Part shown: one piece after another, positions 13,955 through 24,600 of the stretch | Layout: every line of letters starts with the position of its first letter | Numbering within the stretch: position 1 is the stretch's first letter | From: Paracentrotus lividus | Taxonomy: Eukaryota; Echinodermata; Echinoidea; Camarodonta; Echinidae | DNA length: 64,000 bases | Direction: 5' to 3' | NCBI GenBank assembly: GCA_940671915.1 | Contig: CALNVZ010000649.1 | Span: 1,950,774-2,014,773 of the forward strand | Made by a program: the position numbers and the translations under genes | The notes under the pieces: generated by a model | Seen by the model: the letters and a program-made list of their open reading frames with translations, nothing else | Told to the model about the DNA's origin: nothing | Databases searched by the model: none

Positions 13955-15689
13955 ACCTCCTCAAATACAGGGAATTAATTATATTGTGAAAATTAGTAAT
14001 TTAATAGCTACGATTTTTGTTTATCTTTGATACTTTTAAAGGTTGAAACACACAGTGTTGTTGAAGAAAGTAGATTATAGAGTAAAATCGAATTTATGTT
14101 ATTCTTATCTTTTAAAAGAATTAAATTACTGTTTAGGAAAGAGGGAAACATTTGGAATTATCATATTTCGATTATGAAGAATAAAAGTTTGACATGAAAA
14201 ATTTTCTTTCCATAAAGTGGAATAAATCTCAACGTGATTTTAATTTCAAGACAGCTAGGCCTAATTTTTTTTAAAGTATGTGTCCTGCAAATCGTATTAC
14301 ATGAGTTATAATTTGATGACAATGTTTTGGACACCACAATGATCCAAACTATTTCTCCCTTTCTTCTGTTTTGTTTTTATGTGGGTAATTTTAAAGAAAA
14401 AAGAAATCCCTCCAGGACCTCTATTCAATATTCAGGTAAGGCCTATACATTTATACGAAACAAGTCTATCGAAGTGAATTGTATTTCACAATTATATTTA
14501 AAACAGTAAAATAAAATCAAGTATTATAATTATTTTTTTTTGTTTTTTTTTCATGGATTTCTCTACTTATACAGGTTTAGATTTTCTTTTTTATGGCTTT
14601 GCATTTTATCCGGTTCTTTCGATATTTTCCCAATAATTAATTGTTTGGTTGTCTGAGGTTTTTTAAATACTCTTTTAATGTGAATTTCTGGTGTAGGATG
14701 TTTCAAATATTATGGTGGCTACCTGGTTAGGATACTAGCGGGGGGAAATAATTGTGAGTAAAGTGGTAAAAAATTAAAGTAAACACATTTTTCTCGCTGA
14801 CACACTTTATTTTGGAGGAAAAAAAATGTTAAGCTCAATTTTATGCCATGAAGAGTGAATCGCAGTTACACAAATCATTTTCTCCGAGGTCTGAGTTCAT
14901 GGCCTATTACACGCAAAACCTACAATGCTACATAAAGCCATAGACACAGTATGCTCGAAATTAATTCTTTTGGATTGTAATAAATTGATCATATCTCAAT
15001 ATCTACATCACCACATGAGATGGAAAAATGCAGAAGAAAAACTATTTCCCTGCTATATGGACATGATGGAAGTACAGTATTTCCCATATTTTGTACCATT
15101 TTATTTTACACAGGCTGTCCTGCGTTGAAGGTAAGATAAGACTGGCATAATTTTTCAAATAATGCAAAATCATTCTGTTACTTTGTTTTTATAATGAAAC
15201 ATATGAAATAATAACATTACAGGTCGTCTTGATCTATCCGGTTGTCCATCATTGATGATCATGATATCCGAGTAACAACTGTACTTGTATATGAATTCCT
15301 GGAAACAAGCAGCAAGACATACCTTGTTCATAGCCAAAACCACGGGGCACTCACCAGCTGCAGCCCGTTCGCTTGCACGGGTGTAAATCGTCTGCAAGAA
15401 TACTCCACACATCGGCAAATATATTTGTTTCCAACAGGGCAGTGGAAGAGAGACCCAATAGCATGCCTATGTTGTGAACTTCCACGTGTTTGATTACGCA
15501 AAAGGGGAATGCCCTTTTTATTTCGCGCCTTTTTCTTACGCGTTGATTGGTCAAGACTGTTTCATGCTATTCACACGGTCAATTTCATTGGTTAACAAGC
15601 CTTAGTAACTGTCTACCAATCACAAGCTCCAGGTGCTCATCTCACCTCTTTGATGGTTCATCCGATCGCACCGGAGCATTAGGTCATAC
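13955..15689. other. No gene recognised
   Basis: Short frames at 15170-15554 overlap on both strands and resemble no known protein. Confidence 0.5.
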
Positions 15690-16080
15690 ATTGTCGTACG
15701 TCTGTTGACCGACCGGAACTATGTTTTGAAGGCTTGATAAATTTTACCTTTCGTATGTCGACTGGAACTATTCTGGTCGTTTATGGAGATGTTTGGTCAT
15801 TTTTGGGCGGCTTGATAAATTTGTTTTTCTTTGTTGTACGTCGACGCGTTTAGAACTCTCCCCATCATTTATGGACAGTTTTAAAGTTATTTATGAAGGC
15901 TTATTTATTCTGTTTTACCTTGTCGTACCTCAACGCGTCTAGAACAATCCTGATTGTGTATGGGAGTTCATTAAATTCTGAAGGCTTATTAATGATCTTT
16001 TACCGTGTCATATCCATATTGACTATAAAGCTATCGTGGTCGTTTTGGAAATTTTTAGTCTATGTCTAAAAGCTAATAAC
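15690..16080. repeat. Degenerate tandem repeat, about 110-bp unit
   Basis: Four diverged units share GAAGGCTTGATAAATTTTAC, GTACGTCGACGCG and GGAACTATTCTGGTCG-like words. Old array, no coding potential. Confidence 0.6.
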
Positions 16081-16170
16081 CTAAACCAGTATTGTTTATT
16101 AATCATGTAGACTGGTTCAATAAGTAAGGTGTTACTGAATATATTTTTATATCATATTATTTGAACTATC

Positions 16171-16327
16171 CAGGAGGGCATTTCATCAAAGGAAATTTCA
16201 TCAAAGGACTTGTCAGACATTTTATCTGACAAATTTGCTCTCAGCCAATCAGATGCAAGCATTTCAGTAGCTTATAACAGTTGTCGGATAAAACGTCCGA
16301 CAAGCCCTTTGATGAAATGCCCCCCTG
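16171..16327. mobile_element. Foldback MITE family F, copy 1
   Basis: Ends CAGGAGGGCATTTCATCAAA and its inverse ...TTTGATGAAATGCCCCCCTG. The centre holds AGCCAATCAGATGCAAGC. It has a short internal duplication of the end sequence. Related copies lie at 27202, 33279 and 41720. Confidence 0.88.
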
Positions 16328-16539
16328 GTCGTTTTGGATAAGTAAGGTATTTACTGAATACAGTGTTAATATCATTTTTAAAACTTACATGTCGATGACG
16401 ACAAAAAGTGTCTAAACATTGTAACTAAATTAGATACGGCCATCCCAAAATGTTTAGTTTCTAAACATGAATTTGAAAACCTATCAGTTATAATTTGGAC
16501 GTTGAAAAATCAGGAAAGGGGTGTTGGGCCTACTGTATA

Positions 16540-16795
16540 CAGAGATGCCAACACTACGGAATAATTATAACATTAGAAATTAGAACGCAGTTAATAAGAA
16601 CAGCTAAAATAAATGACTTTTTACTAGAGAAAGCATGAAAATGACATTTTGCTCCGTCATTTTGGGAATGCGTTCAAATCAATCGTTTTCTTTCTCTTGT
16701 TATAAGAAGACATTTGTATCAGCTGCTTTAAGTATCTGCGTTATTCGCGTTCTAATTTCTATTGTTATAATTATCCCGTAGTGTTGGCATCTCTG
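16540..16795. mobile_element. hAT-like MITE with 8-bp target duplication
   Basis: Ends CAGAGATGCCAACACTACGG with inverted repeats of about 48 bp. Flanks ACTGTATA (16532) and AGTGTATA (16796) match at 7 of 8 positions. A CAG start with an 8-bp duplication is typical of hAT elements. Confidence 0.82.
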
Positions 16796-16933
16796 AGTGT
16801 ATACCGAAAGGCATATTGTCCTGGCATCGCAATGGCGCTAAATTCCGCTAGATTATTTATGGAATGCTTACTATCTAGGTCACAGGTGTGAGAAGAAGGA
16901 TCGACAATTTTTTGAATACATATACTTTTAACT

Positions 16934-17023
16934 AAGTAGTAAGTTTGGCGGGAACAAAAATAATCAACATCAGTCCTTTTCAGAACACATGCCATGGCTG
17001 TGTTCCCGCCAAACTTACTACTT
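16934..17023. repeat. Short foldback, 22-bp arms
   Basis: AGTAGTAAGTTTGGCGGGAA at the left is matched by its reverse complement at the right, with a loop of about 45 nt. Could be a minimal MITE or a structured RNA locus. Confidence 0.6.
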
Positions 17024-18849
17024 ATATACTTTCACCATGCAAGCTCCATCCTTCAAGGATCTTACTTTTGGCTGTTTTATCACAGGGTTGTAAATTTGTG
17101 CTCAATCTTCAAACAACAAATTCCTATTTTTTTTTCTTCTTCTTTTACTCGAGGCCAACTAATTTTATTATCAGAGTTATTAGGCCTGCAGAAAATCTAT
17201 AATATAATTGAGCTTTCAACTAAAAAGGCGCTAGATCCACTTTTGTAACTACCGAGAAATAAGCGTTTGTTTAGAAGATTTTATACAGGCGTCTATATGG
17301 AAAAGTGATAAACTGAAAAAGGTGTACTTTGTCATATAGTTGCTAACAAAATTTAGGATAATCCTTACGTTCAAAGCCCAACCTGAACAATGGTTAAATA
17401 TCAATAACTTAATTTTCATTGAAAGTGGATTTAACGCCTTATGGTTACAAGCTCTTCATTGATGCCCCTTTCCATTTACATATGTTTGAAGCACCTCGAC
17501 TTGCCAATGAGAGGAATACAACGTCTCACATTACATAATAGCCTAGCTATCCTCCCACTCTTTTCATGGCATCGCTCGAAAAATATCGTTAAAGAGGATG
17601 TTCGCCCTGGAATTAATTTGATTTTAGGCAAAGAGAAAAGAGAAAAATGAAGGAGAGAAAAGAAATCTCAGTGAAGATTTGAAGAAAATCCGTGGAAGGT
17701 ATAAATAATGAAACTTTTAATAACTTGCGAGCTGAACTCTCGCATAATATCCATTTTCTAAAAAAAACATATATAAAATAAATTTAGTATTCTTTCATCA
17801 ATCAAGAACCATGAAAAGATACACATTTGTCGCATTTACATGTTCAGTGCGCAACATACCAGCTCGCAAGTGATGTCACGATATCGAAACTTTAAACATT
17901 CATAACTTTGGTACGCTTTGGAGGATTTTTTTCAAAACTTCTCTCATATCTTTGTTTTATTTCCCGCTCTATTCAAAATCAATTTAATCGGAGGGTGAAC
18001 TTCCCCTTTAATTTGTATCCTGGTTATTATTATGATTATCATGTTTCCCTCCGCGACAATTTTGTTTCCTGTAAAGCTATTTTTAGTACACTTATGATGG
18101 ACCAGAATTGTTACAGTAGTTGTGGTTAATTCATGTAAAAGGTTATTATTAGTTCTTGGAGGAAAAATCTTCTCCACAATTAAATGAGTTTTTAAGAGCT
18201 TGTTAGAGATTCTTTTAGTTAACATGTATATTCATAGTTTATTTTTATTTAGCACGGTCTCTCTCCCTCTCATCGTGTATTTAACCAATTCTAAAAATAC
18301 AAAGAGTGTAGTAAAATAGATGGGAAAGGGTGGAAAAGGGCCGAGGAGCGACACCCTTTCCTTCCCTTTTCGAAAACGTTGTCACTCTTCGGTCCCTTTA
18401 AAAGGCGATTTCCCCCCTTTCCACTTGTTAAATTATTTCTTTTAAAGAGTGTATTCTACAATTTAACAACTCTCTATACCCTCTCGATAAGTAGTGAACT
18501 TGTCCTCAAATTTTTTCATAATCCAAATGATCTTTCTATACCTCTATACTCTTCCCCATGACAAACTTATTGTCTTTCCTGTTTTTCTCAAAATAACTCA
18601 TCTGAATGAAATCATTGAATTTTCGATAGATTTTAAGCAAACAACTATACCCGATTCGCTCTTTCTTTGTCCGCAAGATTGTCAATATTATTATTTCCTC
18701 ATTTGCAAATTAATTTCAACCGCAATGACGCACTTACAGCACAATTTGGGTATGGAATCTAAAAGCTACGTGTTTGGGAATGGAACTGACAAAATATTAT
18801 TGTTAATATAGCATTCCGAGAAAATTGAGAAGACCCTGGTTTTATGTAT

Positions 18850-18892
<43 letters not shown>

Positions 18893-19523
18893 AATGTGTG
18901 TGTCTCACACTCGCTCTATTCCTCCACTTATATAGTATAATATGTCAATAATTATTTTCTTCACCATATTCTAACCTTCACCACTCTCTATTTATGTTTC
19001 TATTAAATTTTGTGATATCTCTCTGGTTCTCCATTTTTTCTTGCAATGTTATAAATCTTACATTTTTAGTGATAGTCTTTTTCTCCACTCTTTATATAAT
19101 CGGTGATATTTTCTTTCTTTCTTCATCTTTGTTCTTTTTTTTTTTTTTTTTTTTTTTTCTCTCTCTTCCTTTTTTTTTTTGTGTGTGTGTACTCATGTAT
19201 ATCAGTTTCAGGCTTTTTTTTATTTCGTCATATGCTCTCATCTTTTCATCGCGTGGCTTATCCTTTGTTTTGCCTTTATGACTTAATTTGTATATATATG
19301 TATGTGTACGATTTACAGAAACATATTTCTCAAAGTCGGGATTGAACAATAATATTTCATTGCAACATAATTGAACATCATTTTTTTTGCACCATTTAAA
19401 GAGATATGAAATTGTAATGTTTGTATTTCAGAAACATATGCAAATGCTAAATATATTGGAAAATTTTCATTTTTGGAAACCTTTGTTCTTTTGTCTTCCC
19501 TCCGTTTCAGAAATTACCAGCTC
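17024..19523. other. AT-rich DNA with simple repeats
   Basis: TC microsatellite, poly(T) and a short (GT) run near 19180. No gene recognised. Confidence 0.55.
18851..18890. repeat. (TC)n microsatellite
   Basis: About 20 TC units. Confidence 0.97.
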
Positions 19524-19764
19524 TGTGGGGTGTAACACAAAGACTTACGATTGATTAAAAGTTACGATTGATTTTTTCTTGGTAGCCTCATCATGAACAG
19601 GATGCTCTAAAGTTGATGATCTTAATCCTAACCATAGCCCTAACCCTACTCTTAATCATATCAAAATCCTAATCCATGACTGTACCTGGTTTTCAAATGA
19701 GGTTACAAAGAAAAAATCAATCGTAACTTTAAATCAATCGTAAGTCTTTGTGTTACACCCCACA
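19524..19764. mobile_element. MITE with about 57-bp inverted ends
   Basis: Ends TGTGGGGTGTAACACAAAG and inverse, each arm containing ACGATTGATT twice. The central part has telomere-like words (CCCTAACCCTA). Non-coding. Confidence 0.82.
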
Positions 19765-20324
19765 GGTCATTTATACTGCTCTCATGAAAATGGAATGAAA
19801 AACTACTTATTCAGAATACGTTGATCGACAATACTCTTACCATGAATGGAATATGATAGGCCTATACAGATGTTGCACATGTAATGCTTCAGTCACTAAG
19901 ACACTTACGTATAGATACGTTTGTGTTGTTTTAATCTTATTTCATCTTCTATTCTATCATTTTCTATGCATTTCTTTGTTTTACTGGATGAACTAAATTA
20001 TAAATATTTCCAGTGATGACTATAACGGGTAGGCATCCTTGGGGATCCGCAGAAAAGAAAAGAATTTTTGGACGCAACCGGACGTAACTCAACGTAAGTG
20101 CCTCTGTGACTGTAACATAAGTATGGGTCGGTATGAATTGTGAGCATAAGGTGACATTAGATTTGTTTAACCCACGAGGCGCAACCGAGTGCACAATGGG
20201 ATAAGACTAATTTTCATAGTTACTGCATGCTCACGATTGATCCGACCCACGAATCGTCTGTATTATCTGTTTATAGAATTGCGAGAAAAAAAAATTACCG
20301 ACTCATGAGAAGTATACTGGATGC

Positions 20325-20474
20325 ATGGCTGGCCAGTAGCGGACGCAGACCGGAGTCACACAATGAATTTACCGGGCACATGCGTAAACATAATAGAACC
20401 GCTTTTGTCCCCAGACAATTGGGCCCCCGAAATGCATTCAATTCGATTTTCTTGGATCCGCGCCTGCTAGCCAT
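20325..20474. mobile_element. MITE of the GCGGATCCA-end family
   Basis: Left CAGTAGCGGACGCAG and right TGGATCCGCGCCTG form imperfect inverted ends inside ATGGCT/AGCCAT flanks. The 142-codon open frame over this stretch follows the repeat and is not a gene. Confidence 0.5.
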
Positions 20475-21716
20475 TCTTCAAAAACATAACTACAACTTGT
20501 TAGATGAAAAGAAAAAATGCACAAAACTTAGCTATTTTAGTATATTGCAATACTGGTGTCAGATGAGGGTATATCTATCTCAAAGGGATCAGACTCGACT
20601 GGTATTCGTGCTGTTTTCTTGTTTATTTTTATCCTTGAAATTTTCATTATTTTGATTAAGACACAAGATATTTCTGTTTATTGAATTGCAAAGTTCAAGT
20701 TTAGTTCAGTTCAATTTTGGGCCAGCAAAAGGGATGCCCTATATGCCTCAGGCCTTTCATACAAAATAAAATTGGTAAGCCACATGAAATTACTTCTATG
20801 ATTTCTTATTGCACTGTACAAAAAAAAATGTATTTCATTTACGAACAAAAGTTTGTCAAATAAATTTTTTATTTTCTAATCATATTTGGTATAATGCAAT
20901 ATACATCGATGATAATAATGGTGTACACAGAATATTGTAATTTAAATGAATACATTTAAGTTCCAATATAAGAAATTCTTTCGTTTTCAATATTCGTGTG
21001 CTATATGAAAAAAAAAATGAAGATACCACATATTGGAACACAACTAGTATTATACATGTATTCAAGGCCTGATGTATTCTACCTGGACCATATCAACCGA
21101 CTTGGAATTTCTATTTTCTCTTTAATTCATAAATATTATACTAGTAGGCCGATATTCACGAAGGGTAACTAACTTAGTACCCCTACTATGTTTGTAGGCC
21201 TACTCACAATGCTAACTAGTAGTATAGCTACTAACTTAGTAGGCCTACTAAGTTAGTTAGCTTTTTACAAGACCTCTATTAGTTAGAAGGCCTATTAAAA
21301 GTTAGTACAACGATAATCCACGCATTACTACGCATGCGCAGTTCATATCTACTACAGATGACATCATTGTGCATAATTAACATAAATTACTAAATAAAAT
21401 ACATTTTCTCGTTGTATATCCTCTTGTACAAAAAAAAAAAAAATACGTATACATGTATTGCGACGTGGCCGAATCCTCTTGAAATACATGACAGTAGAAA
21501 AAGCCTCTTGAAGCACATATAAGGTACACGATTGCGAATTAATTCTTACTAAAAAAATTTATTTGTCCTTTTTTCAATCGTGTTATTATATGCCTACTTA
21601 GAGAAGACATATTTATTATCATTCCGTGGTCAATATTTGGTAAAATTTTATAAATCTGGCATAAATATATTAAACTGAGCAGAGAGAAATTGAGCGTGAT
21701 ACTGCTAATAGACAAA
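20475..21716. other. No gene; palindromic TAACTTAGTA cluster
   Basis: 21230-21257 is a 28-bp perfect palindrome centred on AGGCCT, within a run of TAACTxAGTA words (21165-21310). Otherwise plain AT-rich DNA. Confidence 0.6.
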
Positions 21717-23044
21717 GGAGGTGTTCACCAGTTGTTCGTAAGTTACGAATGTTTTTACGAACGACTGGAACATGTTCTTGGGTGCTGTGTACTAATCGCA
21801 TGCTTAAGAACTGATCATAAGTCGTTCGTAAAGTTACGAATGATTTTACGAACGACTGGAACATGTTCTTGGGTGCTGTGTACTAATCCATGCTTAAGAA
21901 CTGATCGTAAGTCGTTCGTAAAGTTACGAATGATTTTACGAACGACTGGAACATGTTCTTGGGTGCTGTGTACTAATCCATGCTTAAGAACTGATCATAA
22001 GTCGTTCGTAAAGTTACGAATTGATTTTACGAACGACTGGAACATGTTCTTGGGTGCTGTGTACTAATCGCATGCTTAAGAACTGATCGTAAGTCGTTCG
22101 TAAAGTTACGAATGATTACGAACGACTGGAACATGTTCTTGGGTGCTGTGTACTAATCGCATGCTTAAGAACTGATCGTAAGTCGTTCGTAAAGTACGAA
22201 TGATTTTACGAACGACTGGAACATGTTCTTGGGTGCTGTGTACTAAATCGCATGCTTAAGAACTGATCATAAGTCGTTCGTAAAGTTACGAATGATTTTA
22301 CGAACGACTGGAACATGTTCTTGGTGCTGTGTACTAATCGCATGCTTAAGAACTGATCTAAGTCGTTCGTAAAGTTACGAATGATTTCGAACGACTGGAA
22401 CATGTTTCTTGGGTGCTGTGTACTAATCGCATGCTTAAGAACTGATCTAAGTCGTTCGTAAATTACGAATGATTTTACGAACGACTGGAACATGTTTCTG
22501 GGTGCTGTGTACTAATCACATGCTTAAGAACTGATCATAAGTCGTTCGTAAAGTTACGAATGATTTACGAACGACTGGAACATGTTCTTGGGTGCTGTGT
22601 ACTAATCGCATGCTTAAGAACTGATCTAAGTCGTTCGTAAAGTTACGAATGATTTTACGAACGACTGGAACATGTTCTTGGGTGCTGTGTACTAATCGCA
22701 TGCTTAAGAACTGATCATAAGTCGTTCGTAAAGTTACGAATGATTTTACGAACGACTGGAACATGTTCTTGGGTGCTGTGTACTAATCCATGCTTAAGAA
22801 CTGATCATAAGTCGTTCGTAAAGTTACGAATGATTTTACGAACGACTGGAACATGTTCTTGGGGCTTGTGTATAATCGCTGCTTAAGAACTGATCATAAG
22901 TCGTTCGTATAGTTACGAAATGATTTTACGAACGACTGGAACATGTTCTTGGGTGCTGTGTACTAATCACATGCTTAAGAACTGATCATAAGTGGTTCGT
23001 AAAGTCATTCGTATACCATACGAACGACTTAGTAAAATACAGCC
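21717..23044. repeat. Satellite array, about 14 units of 90 bp
   Basis: Unit: GGAACATGTTCTTGGGTGCT, GTGTACTAATCGCATGCTTA, AGAACTGATCATAAGTCGTT, CGTAAAGTTACGAATGATTT, TACGAACGACT. Each unit contains the inverted pair AGTCGTTCGTAAA/TTTACGAACGACT. Units differ by few substitutions and one-base indels. The left edge (GGTGTTCACCAG) and right edge (AAAATACAGCCC) match the two ends of the single element at 31324-31485. Confidence 0.93.
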
Positions 23045-23849
23045 CAGTTTCCACAGTGAACTTCATGAATACTAGGTTGTCCTTTACAACCAAAAGCTTG
23101 CCGGAGACTTACCATACATACAATAATAATAAATAAAAAATGGATTCCAATATTTGATTTCATTCATCAATTTGTTTGGATACCTCGTTATCACATGGAG
23201 GTCCCTTAGAACGAAAACTTGCATCAATCATGTAAAAAATCTAGTCTATTATTTAGTCACAATTTGGATTTTGTTTGGAACAATCATACATCTTTATAAT
23301 TATGATTTTGTTATTGGGTAAATTCTTGTGAGTTCTAATGAAGTTTGTAAAATGAAAATTTTAAATAAAAACACAACACATATGTTTCATAATTATAACA
23401 GTGTTGGTTGCATATTGTTTATCTTATTTCATTTGTTGTAAATATGTTTGTATGCGTGGAAAATAAAACTTGAAACTTCGTTGGTGGCAACATAATACAG
23501 TCTGTATCCAAAAAATGGTACAGCCAGGGAAAAATGAATTAGGTATGAAATTTTTCGAAATGTTAGGCCTATATGTGTATATGGTATCAAATTAAAGCCA
23601 ATATATTTTCTTGCTGATGCAATTTATTAAAAACAATTTGCTTTTGTAGAACAAAAGCTATGCTAATTTTGTATGAAGACAAGATGGTCAACTCTATGTA
23701 CACAAACCCATTGTTCTTTACGTTCATTTTGGCAGCATATAGAAAATACCAAGCATTACTAGTTTGCAACTAATCTTTATACAATGAAAAAATTTTCCCA
23801 ACTGTACAATTTTATTTGATGCAGACAGTAGAGGAAGCACAAACGATGA

Positions 23850-23990
23850 ATCTAAAAGCGAGATGGTGCAGACTGCAATCTTCTTCATCACACGTAAGGG
23901 TGATTCTCAAAAAAATTAAAAAAAATAGAGAGGGTTTAGGCCGCTTGTGCACCAGCATAGACATGATAGATCCGCCACTGATTGTGAGTC
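23850..23990 (-). mobile_element. GCGGATCCA-end element, partial
   Basis: Minus-strand start ACTCACAATCAGTGGCGGAT, the same 20-base lead-in seen at 57578. The far end is not clear. It lies just past the stop of gene A. Confidence 0.4.
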
Positions 23991-24002
23991 GATTGGAGAT
24001 AA

Positions 24003-24040
24003 TTAAATGTTAACAGGTCTGCCACATTTGCGACAAGAAT
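24003..24040 (-). CDS. Gene A exon 10 candidate: second Cys pair then stop
   Basis: Follows a strong pyrimidine tract and CTCCAG. In the phase left by exon 9 it reads DSCRKCGRPVNI and TAA, giving a C-x2-C-G where gene B has CRCG. If right, the C-terminal domain loses about 50 residues after the zinc site. A repeat with CAGTGGCGGATC begins 13 bp beyond the stop, so the original exon may have been cut off. The exon is short, so coincidence is possible. Confidence 0.42.
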
Positions 24041-24565
24041 CTGGAGGGGAAAAAACCAAGAGAAATAAGAAAATTATAAATTATTTAATAGTAGTAGTAA
24101 GCAGCGAATTAATGTAAGCACCAGAATTACATGTTCATGTATCTACATTTTTTTTTTTTGTTGTTTTATAAACCTTACTTGTAATTTTTCGAGTAAATTT
24201 GAAGGCTGCTATGCACATCAAGCTCTTCACTTATGCCATAGCCTTCTTTAAAAGTTTCAATTCTTTGATTATGATCCATTTTTTTTGTAAACAACATGTT
24301 TGGAATGAATTTTTTTTCATAAAAAGAAAATGTGTTATGGAAACAAATAAACTCAGTTCAAATTCAGTTTCTGGTTGGATCAGAAATTATGATAGCTTCT
24401 GTTCTATCCTTTAAAAAAAAACACTAAATGTGTAGGCCTATTTAAGTGGGGAAATGTAAGATTAGTGGGCCACGAACAATATATCAATTTCCGGTTTAAC
24501 AATGGGCATTAAAATATTAGCCCTTGAACCCAAAAACCCCACCCCCCAAAAAAAAAAAATAATAA

Positions 24566-24600
<35 letters not shown>

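Noticed and set aside
19620-19660. Interstitial telomere
   Set aside because: Only a few irregular CCCTAA-like words in the loop of a MITE.
20227-20655. 142-codon plus-strand frame
   Set aside because: Its middle is a MITE with inverted ends and its tail is hydrophobic T-rich translation; no family resemblance.
21690-22764. Open frames of 64-125 codons in the satellite
   Set aside because: They follow the repeat unit on both strands and have no codon signal of their own.
21717-23044. Regular array that could be taken for CRISPR
   Set aside because: Units are identical throughout with no variable spacers, and the genome is eukaryotic.
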